Positions 33,623 to 43,478 of a stretch of 64,000 nt of DNA are shown one piece after another. The stretch lies in the NCBI RefSeq assembly GCF_001624705.1, contig NZ_JSEO01000006.1, positions 124,001 to 188,000 on the forward strand, written 5' to 3'. Position numbers and translations under genes: made by a program. This stretch comes from Marinomonas sp. SBI8L (GTDB lineage: Bacteria; Pseudomonadota; Gammaproteobacteria; Pseudomonadales; Marinomonadaceae). The notes beneath the pieces were generated by a model. The model worked only from the letters and a program-made list of their open reading frames with translations, made no database searches and had not been told where the DNA came from. Positions within the stretch are counted from its first letter, which is position 1, and every line of letters starts with the position of its first letter.

Positions 33623-35482
33623 TTAGAAGTTACCCGTGATCGCCAAACGTAGCTCTCTACCGGCATGAATAGCTTTGTTGCTATCATCCAAAACCACGCG
33701 ATCATTGATATTGATGATGTTGGCTCTTAGCTCCAAGTTGTCAGTTACTTGTTTTACTAAGCCTAAATCTAGGGTACCGTAACCTGCTACTTCATTGGTA
33801 TTGGCTGAATCTGTGTACTGAGAACTAACACCTTGAAGCGCCACATAAACACTGGCATCTATGCTGTTAACTTCCTGATTGTAGGTGACATTGGCAACAT
33901 GCTTAGGACGATCAGAAATTTGCTTTCCATCATCATCTCCACCATCTTTATTCACCGCATCTGTGTAGGTGTAGTTAAAGGACAGTTGAGAAATGGCATT
34001 CAGATCCCAGCTAATTTCGCCTTCGAGTCCTCGAATTTCTGCCTTGTTAACATTGCTATAAACATTGTCAGAAATAGCTGCACTGCTATTAACGTCTTGA
34101 GTGGTAATCAGGTTTTCAACATCGGAATTAAAGACAGTAATAGAAGCAAAGACGTCATCTCCACCATAGCTCACGCTAAATTCAGTGGTTTTACTATCTT
34201 CAGGCTTTAGATCGTCATTACCACGGTAGGTTCGTGTTGGGCCAGCATTAATGACATAATCAGATGAGCCTTCTCGCACAGCCGGCGCAATACGACCTTC
34301 TGAGTAACCAAGTTTAATCCCCCACTCATCACTTAGTGTGTTCCCCCAGTAGAGTTTAGGGCTAAAGGCAGACCCGTATTTGTTATGATCTTCAAAGGAG
34401 AAGCCTAGTGTCAGTGAGTTATCTTGATTAAGCTTGATAACATCTTGACCGTATAAAGAGCTCGATTTGAACGTATCAGAGAAGTTTAAATTATCACGCT
34501 CTGCCGATTCTTCACGATAGCTAATACCCGCATTGATATACTGGCTTTCACTAATAGAGCCATCAAGATCAAAACCTAAATTCTTATCTTCGATAACCCA
34601 ATCTGTGCCATCGTCATCGACATTATCACGACCTGCAGAGGCAGAAACCGCTGTATTAAAGCCATTAAAGGTGTTCGTATAATCAAGGGACAAGAGTGTT
34701 TTTTCTTGTTCTAGATTATCATCTACCGCTTTTGCTTCTTCTTCCCCATAAATCACACCCAGTTCAAGTCTTTCTTCTTCATCTAGGTTAATGCCCAACT
34801 TCATTTGAGTATTGGTTAGATCACGCTCAGAACGCTGTGACGTACCATCACTATTTAGAATTTCATCCTCAGTTTGTTGATCAAGGTTGAGGCTGAAATC
34901 AAAGGTGTCATTAATTTTGCCAGAAGTTGCAAGGTTAATACCTGAGTATGCCCCACCTTCTCCTGCCACATCACCGCCAGATACAGTAATGCTGTTACGC
35001 CATTCATCCCCTGCTTTTTTAGTGATTATGTTAATGACACCTGATAATGCATCAGCACCATACAAGCTAGAGGCTGCACCACGAATCACTTCAATACGCT
35101 CAATATTTTCGATACTCACCCAGTTAGTACGGTTTGCAGGGCTTGAGGAAATATTACGCTCGGCATTTGGTACTCGTTTGCCGTCGATCAAGATCAAGCC
35201 GTATTCACCTGCCATACCACGGATTCGAATTTCGTTTTGCGCATTGCCAGTACCCGCACCTACAAATACACCAGGCAATTTGCCCAAGGCTTCTGAAACG
35301 GTAGTCGCACCACTTAATTTGATTTGTTCAGAAGTCACGACACTCACCGAGCCAGAAAACTCTTCTGCAGCGATTGGCGCTTTAGCGGTTACAAAAATGG
35401 TGTCTTCAGTTTCAACTGCACTGATGTTTGTAGTATTTGCAAGCACGACTGCGCCGGCAATTAATTTAGCCTTGTTTCTCAT
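33623..35482 (-). CDS. TonB-dependent haem/haemoglobin outer-membrane receptor
   Basis: This 619-residue protein has a signal peptide (KLIAGAVVLANTTNISA), a TonB box just after it (EDTIFVTAK), a plug domain (SEALGKLPGVFVGAGTGN, IRIRGMAGEYGLILIDGKRVP, RIEVIRGAASSLYGADALSG, GVINIITKKAG) and a beta-barrel ending in the aromatic residue Phe. At about 620 residues it is on the short side, like BtuB/HmuR-type receptors. Its place between hemP and hmuSTUV on the same strand makes haem or a haem protein the likely ligand; the sequence does not give the exact source. Confidence 0.92.
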   Translation of the reverse strand: MRNKAKLIAGAVVLANTTNISAVETEDTIFVTAKAPIAAEEFSGSVSVVTSEQIKLSGATTVSEALGKLPGVFVGAGTGNAQNEIRIRGMAGEYGLILIDGKRVPNAERNISSSPANRTNWVSIENIERIEVIRGAASSLYGADALSGVINIITKKAGDEWRNSITVSGGDVAGEGGAYSGINLATSGKINDTFDFSLNLDQQTEDEILNSDGTSQRSERDLTNTQMKLGINLDEEERLELGVIYGEEEAKAVDDNLEQEKTLLSLDYTNTFNGFNTAVSASAGRDNVDDDGTDWVIEDKNLGFDLDGSISESQYINAGISYREESAERDNLNFSDTFKSSSLYGQDVIKLNQDNSLTLGFSFEDHNKYGSAFSPKLYWGNTLSDEWGIKLGYSEGRIAPAVREGSSDYVINAGPTRTYRGNDDLKPEDSKTTEFSVSYGGDDVFASITVFNSDVENLITTQDVNSSAAISDNVYSNVNKAEIRGLEGEISWDLNAISQLSFNYTYTDAVNKDGGDDDGKQISDRPKHVANVTYNQEVNSIDASVYVALQGVSSQYTDSANTNEVAGYGTLDLGLVKQVTDNLELRANIININDRVVLDDSNKAIHAGRELRLAITGNF

Positions 35483-35660
35483 TTGGGATACAACCTGTTA
35501 TTGGTTAAGTTTCAGCGCTCATAGCGCTTTCGCTAACACCTTGCTTTAAATCTATTTTTTAAAAATTGATTTAAATTGCTCTAACTGGCTGCCGAAAAAG
35601 GTGGCTATCTTAGGCAAGATAAAGGGGTTCTGTTATTTTGTTTGCAGTCACGCTGCAGAG

Positions 35661-35810
35661 TTATTTCGTTAGTATCAGCTTTCCATTGCGTGTGATACGT
35701 AACCTGTAATGCTGTTCGTTATGAACTATGGTTAATTCGCTTTTTCCCTGCATTAACTTTTCTGTCGATACCAAAGAAGTATCGCTAATCGTTGGTTTAA
35801 TTGAAGACAT
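35661..35810 (-). CDS. hemP: Haemin uptake protein HemP
   Basis: This short protein ends with the characteristic HemP core HNEQHYRLRITRNGKLILTK. I place the start at ATG 35810 (MSSIKPTISD, 49 aa) and not at 35861, because the longer version reads straight through a Fur box at 35831-35848, where a promoter is expected. HemP homologues lie at the head of haem-uptake operons and help activate transcription of the receptor gene. Here the hemP-receptor-hmuSTUV order is complete. Confidence 0.9.
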   Translation of the reverse strand: MSSIKPTISDTSLVSTEKLMQGKSELTIVHNEQHYRLRITRNGKLILTK

Positions 35811-35830
35811 GTTTAGCTGCCAATTACTAA

Positions 35831-35848
35831 TTGATAATGATAACGGTT
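35831..35848 (-). promoter_or_regulatory. Fur box upstream of hemP
   Basis: TTGATAATGATAACGGTT contains GATAATGATAA, the core of the Fur consensus, 21-38 bp before the hemP start. It predicts iron repression of the whole haem operon. Confidence 0.8.
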
Positions 35849-36136
35849 CGCATTTAAACATTTTTATAGAATTAGTGCAAACTTTTTGTAAATTAAGTGA
35901 ACTTAATTCAGAAACAATAAGTTAACGACACAACACCCCTCTTTTTTCCACATTATGAATCTGTGATTTTTCACTAATATTTTAACGCACTTAAATAAAT
36001 AGCGTCGAATCCAAGCTGTTATCTTGCAACACAGAAACAACATCAACTAAAACTCAAGAAATATTATATTAGTCTTATTAATCAATAGGATAGATACGTA
36101 TTACTTGGTTTAAATACTTTTTAAAAGGATAACAGC

Positions 36137-36499
36137 ATGACAATTCACTATCGCGCAGGCGAAATGACGCAAGCACAACTAACAGAAAAACCGTTAGAAC
36201 AACCTACTGCTGAAGCTCTTACAGGCGAGATAACAACCCGTAGCCACGCTTTTTACAACACGGAAGATGAATCAATTAAATCAGGTACATGGGAATGTGA
36301 AGAAGGTGAGTCACGCTGGGAATTTACCACGCGCGGTGAGGTGATTTATGTTCTTTCTGGCAGCATGACAGTAGTAGAAGATGGCGGCGAGCCAGTAACG
36401 CTAACAGCAGGTTCAAGTGCTGTATTCCCAGTTGGCTGGTGTGGCAACCGGACAGTACATGAAACCCTACGTAAAGTTTTTGTGATTTATAGTGCTTAA
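36137..36499 (+). CDS. Cupin_3-domain (DUF861) protein
   Basis: This 120-residue protein has the cupin_3 pattern: KSGTWECEEGESRWEF, then GEVIYVLSGSMTVVEDGG, LTAGSSAVFPVGWCGNRTVH and a short C-terminal strand. These small barrels are common in marine proteobacteria, and most have no assigned reaction. AAAAGGATAACAGC gives a good ribosome-binding site. It stands alone between the haem operon and rsgA, with no partner suggested. Confidence 0.88.
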   Translation: MTIHYRAGEMTQAQLTEKPLEQPTAEALTGEITTRSHAFYNTEDESIKSGTWECEEGESRWEFTTRGEVIYVLSGSMTVVEDGGEPVTLTAGSSAVFPVGWCGNRTVHETLRKVFVIYSA

Positions 36500-36513
36500 T
36501 CAGCGCTAACTGT

Positions 36514-36557
36514 TTGCGTCACCTAAATTGACACCAAACTAGCATTTGGTGACGCAA
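36514..36557 (+). terminator. Hairpin after the cupin gene
   Basis: TTGCGTCACC pairs perfectly with GGTGACGCAA, 24 bases apart. No U-tract follows, so it may be a weak terminator or an mRNA-stabilising stem. Confidence 0.45.
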
Positions 36558-36744
36558 TACATTTAAGCTAAACCCCTGCCCATCGCACCTTTCTTAAATA
36601 TAATATCTATTCTTAAGTATTTCTTACTCAGAACATCTAACAAATTGACGCATTTGTTCAATCATTTTTATCCATGAACCACTAAGATTAAGACGACTTA
36701 AACGCCTTTATAGTGCGTGCATTTGAATCATCAGGACAATTATC

Positions 36745-37815
36745 ATGACGGATTTGATTTCACTTACCAGCTTAGGTTGGCAAGCATTCTTTCAACAGCA
36801 ACTTAGTCTTGAAGAGTGGGAAAGTACTGAGGCTGGCCGTGTTATAGAGCAACACAGATCCGAGGTTAAAGTCGCTACAGAAGAAGGCATTATCACCTTA
36901 AGCTTAAACCATAAAATGCCTGAAATGACAGTTGGAGACTGGTTACTCCTTAGTAAAAAAGAAAATAAGAATTTAGATAGAGATCAAGAAAGAGACTTCA
37001 TTCGTTTACTGGATCGAAAAACCAGTTTTTCTCGCAAAGCTGCAGGCAGCAAGCTTCAAAAACAACTTATTTCAGCCAATGTAGATACGGCTTTTATTCT
37101 TTGTTCAATGAACGAAGACTTTAACCTCAACCGTATAGAGCGTTTTTTATCACTTGTACACGAGTCATCAGCAGATGTAGTCGTCATTTTAAGCAAAAGC
37201 GATCAGGCGAGTTCACCTCAAGATTATATTCAAGCAGTACAAAGCCTTGACCCTCTAATCATTGTTGAGGCCTTAAATTGCTTAGACCCTAATTGTATTG
37301 AACAGCTATCACCTTGGATAAAACAAGGTAATACCATTGCTGTATTAGGTTCATCAGGCGTAGGGAAATCCACACTCACCAATACGTTGCTAGGTAAACT
37401 TAAACAAGAAACCCATGGAATTAGAGAGCAGGATAGTAAAGGCCGCCATACCACTACGAGTCGCTCTCTTATGGTTATGAGAAATGGGGGTTTAATTCTT
37501 GATACTCCAGGTATGAGAGAAATACAGCTAACAGATAGCAAAGAAGGTATCAGTACAACTTTTTCAGATATTGAAACAATCGCTGCCCAATGCCGATTTT
37601 CCGACTGCCAACATCAAGGAGAGCCTGGCTGTGCGATAGAAAAGGCTATCTCTAAAGGTGAGCTAGAGCTAAGGCGTTTGGCAAATTATCAAAAACTCTT
37701 AAAAGAAGATGCATTTAATTCCGCTAATTTAGCTGAGCGTCGAGCCAGTGATAAAGCGCTAGGCAAGTACTACAAAACGACCCAATCAGAGGCAAGTATT
37801 TTGAAGGGCCGTTAA
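36745..37815 (+). CDS. rsgA: Small-subunit ribosome biogenesis GTPase RsgA
   Basis: This 356-residue circularly permuted GTPase has an N-terminal OB fold, a G4 variant SKSD early, the P-loop GSSGVGKST, G3 DTPGMRE, and a C-terminal zinc-binding motif CRFSDCQHQGEPGC. RsgA matures 30S subunits. It is not next to orn or psd, as the usual gammaproteobacterial rsgA is, so it may be a second, divergent copy (YloQ-like). The rest of the genome is not visible here. Confidence 0.93.
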   Translation: MTDLISLTSLGWQAFFQQQLSLEEWESTEAGRVIEQHRSEVKVATEEGIITLSLNHKMPEMTVGDWLLLSKKENKNLDRDQERDFIRLLDRKTSFSRKAAGSKLQKQLISANVDTAFILCSMNEDFNLNRIERFLSLVHESSADVVVILSKSDQASSPQDYIQAVQSLDPLIIVEALNCLDPNCIEQLSPWIKQGNTIAVLGSSGVGKSTLTNTLLGKLKQETHGIREQDSKGRHTTTSRSLMVMRNGGLILDTPGMREIQLTDSKEGISTTFSDIETIAAQCRFSDCQHQGEPGCAIEKAISKGELELRRLANYQKLLKEDAFNSANLAERRASDKALGKYYKTTQSEASILKGR

Positions 37816-37833
37816 GTATTAGTGCAAGGAAAA

Positions 37834-38157
37834 CTAAGAATTTAAAGTCAAAGCCCCTGAATCCTGTAAAGGCGACATCACCTCCATACTAATGCTTTCT
37901 ACTTCTATCAGCCCCATTAAGTTAGCCATAGATACTTTATCTGCCATCAAGCTATTTGAGTTATGAGCATCTTCTTCTGTTTGCCAAAAGTAGACTTCTA
38001 CCCATCGTCCTTTGCTGTCTTTACTGAGATTCTGGAATAAAAATCCGGGTAAGGTTTTAAGATCAGCTAACAAGCCTTCAACAGCATTAATCATATCTTG
38101 ATCTGATACATTCGCCATTGCTTGCCAACTCAATACTTCAGTTACGTACATTGTCAT
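37834..38157 (-). CDS. Antibiotic-biosynthesis-monooxygenase-like (ABM fold) small protein
   Basis: This 107-residue protein resembles the dimeric alpha-beta barrel ABM fold (LKTLPGFLFQNLSKDSKG, VEVYFWQTEEDAHNSN), without a distinctive active site. Such proteins are often found beside regulators of oxidoreductases. It is divergent from a LysR gene 88 bp away, which probably controls it. The start codon ATG follows a TTTAAGAGGAAATGACA region with GAGGA. Confidence 0.7.
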   Translation of the reverse strand: MTMYVTEVLSWQAMANVSDQDMINAVEGLLADLKTLPGFLFQNLSKDSKGRWVEVYFWQTEEDAHNSNSLMADKVSMANLMGLIEVESISMEVMSPLQDSGALTLNS

Positions 38158-38245
38158 TTCCTCTTAAATCGATAAAAAACCATGTTAATTAATTTCAATT
38201 AATAGATAATCGATAAAATTAGAACTTCACTATTCTCATTTTGGA

Positions 38246-39151
38246 ATGTATATGAATCAGTTTGAGCAAGCTTCCTTGTTCTTATTAGTCGTCGATCAAG
38301 GCTCTCTTGCAGGTGCTGCTCGCTTAAAAAATATAAGCCCCTCGGTTGTCAGTAAAAGGCTGGCCGAATTAGAAAATGCCTTAGGCGTGCAGCTGTTAAG
38401 GCGCACCACTCGTCGTATGACATTAACTGAAGCAGGTGAAAATTTTTATAAGCAGATGCGCCACCTTGATGGCCAATGGCAAAGTTTGCTTGATGAGACA
38501 GCAAGCCTAGGGCAAGAAGCTAAAGGTATCTTACGATTAGCAGCACCCCAGCCCGTACTAACAAGGGTATTGCTAGATGTGGTAACAGTATTTAGGCAAG
38601 TTCATCCGCAAATAGAGGTCGTATTGCAGACAGCTGAATATACTCAGCTCCCTCTTGCTGAAGCTGATATTTCACTCTGTCGCATGTTGGAGAAATTAGA
38701 CACAGCCACAACGGTAGGCCTGCCTATTTGCCGATACCAAAACGCTCTCTTTGCCTCACCTTCTTATTTAGCAAAGGCACAAACATCAGAGCTCAGGACT
38801 TTAGAGGATCTAAAACATCAGGCTTGTTTGCCCTACGGGTTAACGTCTCCTAATACTTGGTCATTTATTGATAGTAAAGGGAGTGAAGCGAGCATCATGC
38901 TTGAGTCTAAACTCTTAACAAATAATACTGAGGTGATTATACAAGCCGCTATTGCCGCTCAAGGGATAGCTTATATTCCAGGTATGATTATTACCCGAGA
39001 ACTGGCGGAGAATAAGCTACAGCCAATCCTCACACATTTAACCAGCCGAGATTTTCATTTATGGGCTTATTATCAAAAACTCGATTACGTTCCTTTGAAG
39101 GTCCGTGTTTTTCTCGATTTTATTAGAGACTATTTTGCCGATAGACAGTAA
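38246..39151 (+). CDS. LysR-family regulator
   Basis: This 301-residue protein has the LysR winged helix (GSLAGAARLKNISPSVVSKR, RTTRRMTLTEAGENFY) and a C-terminal effector domain typical of the CrgA/DmlR-like group. ATG 38252 (MNQFEQ) has better spacing to TTGGA than ATG 38246. It is divergent from the ABM-like gene, its probable target, and ends directly against the convergent transporter gene. Confidence 0.92.
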   Translation: MYMNQFEQASLFLLVVDQGSLAGAARLKNISPSVVSKRLAELENALGVQLLRRTTRRMTLTEAGENFYKQMRHLDGQWQSLLDETASLGQEAKGILRLAAPQPVLTRVLLDVVTVFRQVHPQIEVVLQTAEYTQLPLAEADISLCRMLEKLDTATTVGLPICRYQNALFASPSYLAKAQTSELRTLEDLKHQACLPYGLTSPNTWSFIDSKGSEASIMLESKLLTNNTEVIIQAAIAAQGIAYIPGMIITRELAENKLQPILTHLTSRDFHLWAYYQKLDYVPLKVRVFLDFIRDYFADRQ

Positions 39152-40345
39152 TTAATAACCCATATAAAAACTCGTGTAACCGACTATAAATGCAGGGATT
39201 GCACTATAAATAGTGGCTTTTACGGCCGCTTCAGGCGCTAAGGCTAACGCAGGAAATAATGCATCACCATCATTACTAATCGCATTTGCCAATTGTGCGG
39301 ATAAAGGCACAACACCATTTATATAAAGGCTTGTCATAACAATTTGGGGGCCACAGCCTGGAATAAAACCTATTAAAATAGCTAACAAGATAGTCACGCC
39401 ACCTAAGCTAGAAAACGCAGCTTGTAGATTAATACCTGTAGCATAAATCAGCAGCTCATAAGCGAGAAAGCCAACTATTACCCACACAGAAACAAAGCTA
39501 GTTTCTGCCACCACCGTTTCTTTTAAATAACGTATTTCTGCTTTTTCAGCAAAACGAGCCGACCATGAGTCTAGCGGCTGAGACACCCAAACTAAGATGC
39601 ATAAAAGCGCACCAACAAAAGCGAACCATTTTGTTGGCTCAAGGTGAGCCCACTCTCCAAAAAGCTGATTTGAATCCCACTGAAAGGCTTCCAGTACACC
39701 AAACACAGTAGCGGGAGCTAATAATAGAATGAAAATAAATACTAATAGAGGAGGAAGCCTTGGCAATACATAAGCGTCATTTTTAGGCCCTGGGCTATTT
39801 GTCTTTAAATAATTATGACCGTGATACCAGTTAACCAAGTAACCTGTCACTATCCCTGCTATTAGACTCACACCATAGACTAATAACGCTATATCAGGCT
39901 TTTTAGAAAGTAATAAAAATGCCGCATCACCCATGGTCGATATCAAAACAGCAACTAAAGCGCCAAAACTCATTTTTCCATTCACAAACTGAGTTACAAC
40001 AATGATTGCGCCACCACAGCCAGGTAATGCCCCTAAAAATGCCGCAACAGGCACTTGTAAAGGCCCTCCTTGATTCAATACTTGGGTAAGGTCGGCTTTA
40101 AAACATTGATCAAGAAAGTAAAAGCCCCCCAAAGTTAAAGCAATAAAGATACTGACACCAAGATAAGCATCAGCTAAAGCGGATACTATGACATCAAAAA
40201 GCCCATGATCAATCTGGTAAAGAGAAACAAGCACACAAAGAATAATGCTAAAAAGCAGCAGACTTTTCGTCACAGCCGCAGAAAAGCTTGGCAGAATCAC
40301 AGAAAGCTTTGCTAGGTTAAGCTTCTTTAACACCCTAGTTGTCAT
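39152..40345 (-). CDS. Putative 10-TM manganese/heavy-metal transporter (PF11449-like)
   Basis: This membrane protein of about 397 residues has two similar halves. Each has a Gly-rich re-entrant signature: GALPGCGGAIIVVTQFVNGK with ISTMGDAAFLLL in the first, GFIPGCGPQIVMTSLYINGV with AISNDGDALFPALAL in the second. This is the family called putative manganese transporter or 10-TM heavy-metal exporter; direction and metal are inferred. I chose ATG 40345 (AGAGAAA upstream); the frame opens 12 codons earlier. It overlaps the ferritin-like gene by 11 bp and shares its Fur-box promoter. Confidence 0.82.
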   Translation of the reverse strand: MTTRVLKKLNLAKLSVILPSFSAAVTKSLLLFSIILCVLVSLYQIDHGLFDVIVSALADAYLGVSIFIALTLGGFYFLDQCFKADLTQVLNQGGPLQVPVAAFLGALPGCGGAIIVVTQFVNGKMSFGALVAVLISTMGDAAFLLLSKKPDIALLVYGVSLIAGIVTGYLVNWYHGHNYLKTNSPGPKNDAYVLPRLPPLLVFIFILLLAPATVFGVLEAFQWDSNQLFGEWAHLEPTKWFAFVGALLCILVWVSQPLDSWSARFAEKAEIRYLKETVVAETSFVSVWVIVGFLAYELLIYATGINLQAAFSSLGGVTILLAILIGFIPGCGPQIVMTSLYINGVVPLSAQLANAISNDGDALFPALALAPEAAVKATIYSAIPAFIVGYTSFYMGY

Positions 40346-40832
40346 GATACGTTTCTCTTTTTTTATTCGCCTGTTTTGCATGGATTTGAAGAATGGGTTT
40401 GATTTGATCTAGGTGTTGAACTTTTTCCGACAAATTACGATAAGACAAATCAAAAATTTGGTAATCGTATTCCATGGTTAAAGTACAAATATCCGTATAG
40501 GTTGCAGCTAAAAAGGCATCTGATTCGTACAGCATATTGATCAACTGATAAGGCTCTAGCTTCATGACACTAAAACGAGTTGCTGCTGTTTTAGTGCGAG
40601 GTTTACCCCCTAACCGCTTAATAACCTTAAGCATATCTTCATGATGGGTATTCGTTTCAACCAATGAGGCTTGAAGACCCTTAACCAAAGTTGGCGTCAA
40701 AACCGTTAACTCATTAAGCAAGTGATAATACAAATGGCTACTCAGACATTCGCTTTCAACAGCGGCTAACAACAAAGGTAAAAGCTGCTGTGAATGATCT
40801 TCTAAAGGTACAAAAGGTTTAAGCTGCAACAT
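40335..40832 (-). CDS. Ferritin-like/haemerythrin-type helical protein paired with metal transporter
   Basis: This all-helical protein of about 165 residues places Glu and His residues at helix positions typical of a di-metal ferritin-like fold (AAVESECLSSHLYYHLLNE, NTHHEDMLKVIKRLGGK, YTDICTLTMEYDYQ). ATG 40832 is preferred to the TTG at 40850 because GTGAGG lies 8 bases upstream. It overlaps the 10-TM transporter gene and lies behind a strong Fur box, so iron or manganese handling is very likely. The exact fold (ferritin-like or haemerythrin) cannot be settled by eye. Confidence 0.65.
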   Translation of the reverse strand: MLQLKPFVPLEDHSQQLLPLLLAAVESECLSSHLYYHLLNELTVLTPTLVKGLQASLVETNTHHEDMLKVIKRLGGKPRTKTAATRFSVMKLEPYQLINMLYESDAFLAATYTDICTLTMEYDYQIFDLSYRNLSEKVQHLDQIKPILQIHAKQANKKRETYHDN

Positions 40833-40856
40833 AAAAACAACCTCACTCAAGACTTT

Positions 40857-40875
40857 AAATGATTATCATTCTTAT
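40857..40875 (-). promoter_or_regulatory. Fur box upstream of the ferritin-like/10-TM transporter pair
   Basis: Read on the minus strand, GAATGATAATCATT matches the core of the Fur consensus (AATGATAATCATT), 25-43 bp before the chosen start codon. Confidence 0.8.
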
Positions 40876-41123
40876 TTAGTTGTTTGTAAACCCCCTTTCA
40901 TACCTCATTTTAAATACTGAGATTGAGTACTACGAACCTTCCAACTACTTGATATAGATACTCTTATCAGAGTTTTTAGAGTTTTTTCTAAAAACTTACC
41001 TAATAATTCTCATAACTATCATGGCGTTCACTTAACGTTTACCTAACTTATGTTTAAGTGCTCAACTTCATTTACTCAGTATGTTCAAACCAGCCACAAC
41101 TTTCATTTTCTTAGAGTCAATTT

Positions 41124-43157
41124 ATGCAGTTCTTAAACAGTGTTGCGACAAAAAAAAAGCTAATTCTCGGTTTCGGATTAATTATTGCAATAGCAGTAAT
41201 TAGTACCTCTCTTGTTTATATTCAGTTAGAAAAAACCAAACGTAATCAAGAGCTACTTTTAAATGTTAGAGCGCCCACTGTTGAAGCTGGCTTAATGTTA
41301 ACCAGTGGTATTAATCAGAGTTTATCTGGCTTAAGAGGTTATTTGATTCTTGGGGATGATCCTAAAAAGGCGGATATTTTCAAGAATGAGCGCCAACTTG
41401 GCTGGCAAGATATTGATAAAGCACTCACTGCATTAAACCAGTTTTCAGCTAACTGGACAGTGGCGGCTAATATAGAAAAACTGAAAGGCATGAATACTCT
41501 CATTAAAGAGTTTCGTAATGCTCAGCAGCAAATTGAAGATATCGCTCATACAAAAGATAATATCCCCTCTTTTGATATTTTGTTAAACCAAGCGGCGCCA
41601 AAAGCCGCTGAAACCATCGCATCTCTGACAAATCTAATTGAATTAGAAATGGATCAGGCTTCAAACCCACAGCGCAAAGCCCTGCTAAAAACTCTTGCCG
41701 ATAGTCGCGCTTCGTTTGCCTTAGGCTTAGCCAATATTCGTGCCTACCTTCTATCTGGTGATGAAAAGTTTAAAACCAACTTTCTTAACTTATGGCAGAA
41801 GAACGAAGCACAATTCGAAATTTTAACAACAAAGTCTAAACTTTTATCAAATAGTCAAATTACAGAATGGAACGAGTATCAAGAGAATAGAGAGTACTTC
41901 CGCCCTCTTGTTGATCAAATGTTCACCTCTCGTGCTAGTGATGACTGGAACAAGGCAAACGCTTGGTTAGGCACAAAAGCCGCGCCAAAAGCACGACAAA
42001 TTCAGGCAATTTTGGCTGACATGCGTGCATCTCAAATCACCTTGTCACAGAATGATCATGCTGCCTTAATGGAAAATGTCGACTTTCTTTATAGTATTTT
42101 GTTTTTTGGCTTATTTTTAATTGTCAGTTTAGGTAGCTTACTATCTTGGTTGATCAGCACCTCCATCACAACACCTCTTGGTGGTGAACCTCATGACATG
42201 GCAGATCTTGCAAACCGTATAGCAAATGGTGACTTGTCGACTCGATTCGACAAGAACTTAAAAGCCGGTGGTCTGTATTTGTCTATGATCACAATGAGCA
42301 ATAATTTAAAGCAACTTGTCAGTGATATTCAGTCCGTATTAGAGAGTTTAGCCACATCCTCTAACCAAACCTTGGGTGTAGCAAATGATACGAGTACTAA
42401 CATCACCTCCCAGAATGAAAAGCTTGAATTAGTCGCCACAGCCATAGAAGAAATGACAGCAACCGTGAATGATATTGCTGAAAATGGAAGTGAATGCGCG
42501 AGAATTACAGAAGAGTCGCAACAAATCACATTAGATGGCCAGCAGAATGTGAAAAACACAGTCGCCACCATAGAGGAGCTATCTCAAGATATTAACCATG
42601 CATCTGATGTCATCACCACAGTTCAGCAAGAAAGTCAGTCGATAAGCTCAGTATCAGAAGTTATCGCGACTATAGCAGAGCAGACCAACCTACTAGCCTT
42701 GAATGCAGCGATAGAAGCGGCACGTGCCGGAGAGCAAGGGCGTGGGTTTGCAGTGGTCGCAGATGAGGTCAGATCTTTAGCGTCAAAAACGCAAGAATCA
42801 ACCACCAGCATTAATGAAATAATTACAGCACTTCAAACACGATCAAACGAAGCTGTCGGCATGATGCAAAAGAGCCAAACCAAAGTAGAGGAAACCATTA
42901 AGCAAGCTAATATCTCTGGCGATTCTCTAAATAAAATCACGCTATCCGGTAAACAAGTTCAAGAGATGATAGTACAAATCTCTACCGCCTCAGAAGAGCA
43001 GGCAAAAGTCACTCAAGATGTCATGCATAACGTGGTCGAGATAAGTGCCGTCGCACAGCAAACTTCTGATGATGCTGTATCTACAGTACAAGCTGGCAAT
43101 GAGATGCAAAATCAGACGGAAAAATTAAGAGACCTGATTTCAACCTTTAAAATCTAA
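41124..43157 (+). CDS. Methyl-accepting chemotaxis protein
   Basis: This 677-residue receptor has a membrane helix at about 13-35, a long helical periplasmic sensor domain (about 290 residues, helical-bundle type, with [10 protein letters not shown] and [13 protein letters not shown] repeats), and a second helix near 325-348. A HAMP region follows ([20 protein letters not shown]), then the conserved MCP hairpin tip ([33 protein letters not shown]). The helical bundle with duplicated R-x-Y-L-(I/L)-x-G-D segments suggests two related sensor modules. The ligand is unknown. It stands alone. Confidence 0.95.
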   Translation: MQFLNSVATKKKLILGFGLIIAIAVISTSLVYIQLEKTKRNQELLLNVRAPTVEAGLMLTSGINQSLSGLRGYLILGDDPKKADIFKNERQLGWQDIDKALTALNQFSANWTVAANIEKLKGMNTLIKEFRNAQQQIEDIAHTKDNIPSFDILLNQAAPKAAETIASLTNLIELEMDQASNPQRKALLKTLADSRASFALGLANIRAYLLSGDEKFKTNFLNLWQKNEAQFEILTTKSKLLSNSQITEWNEYQENREYFRPLVDQMFTSRASDDWNKANAWLGTKAAPKARQIQAILADMRASQITLSQNDHAALMENVDFLYSILFFGLFLIVSLGSLLSWLISTSITTPLGGEPHDMADLANRIANGDLSTRFDKNLKAGGLYLSMITMSNNLKQLVSDIQSVLESLATSSNQTLGVANDTSTNITSQNEKLELVATAIEEMTATVNDIAENGSECARITEESQQITLDGQQNVKNTVATIEELSQDINHASDVITTVQQESQSISSVSEVIATIAEQTNLLALNAAIEAARAGEQGRGFAVVADEVRSLASKTQESTTSINEIITALQTRSNEAVGMMQKSQTKVEETIKQANISGDSLNKITLSGKQVQEMIVQISTASEEQAKVTQDVMHNVVEISAVAQQTSDDAVSTVQAGNEMQNQTEKLRDLISTFKI

Positions 43158-43478
43158 TCTCAGACTCCCTCCCCAAAAATAGAAATAAATGAGTACAGGT
43201 ACAAACAGGATAATTTTATCTTGTTTGTGCCTACATCCATTTACTATGTGTTACTGCTCTTTTATCATGCCTGAAATTTACTTAAATTATGCTTTTAGCG
43301 ATTTTTAAGCACTTTTAGTAACAAAGTCTTCATGTTTTAATTACCTGAAGAGGCATGACAGATAGCACTAAAGCAGCATAAAATGCCCTCATCATCCATC
43401 CGGAAAATGGCTGCCCTAAATACGAGGAATAGCTCTCATTTCTCTTAATATATTCAATTAATATTAAAAAGGATTTTA
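43158..43478. other. Intergenic region between MCP and MFS genes
   Basis: No gene is seen. A hairpin at 43197-43232 (GGTACAAACA / TGTTTGTGCC, with one G-T pair) could end the chemoreceptor transcript, though the U-tract is absent. The rest is the likely promoter of the MFS gene. Confidence 0.5.
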
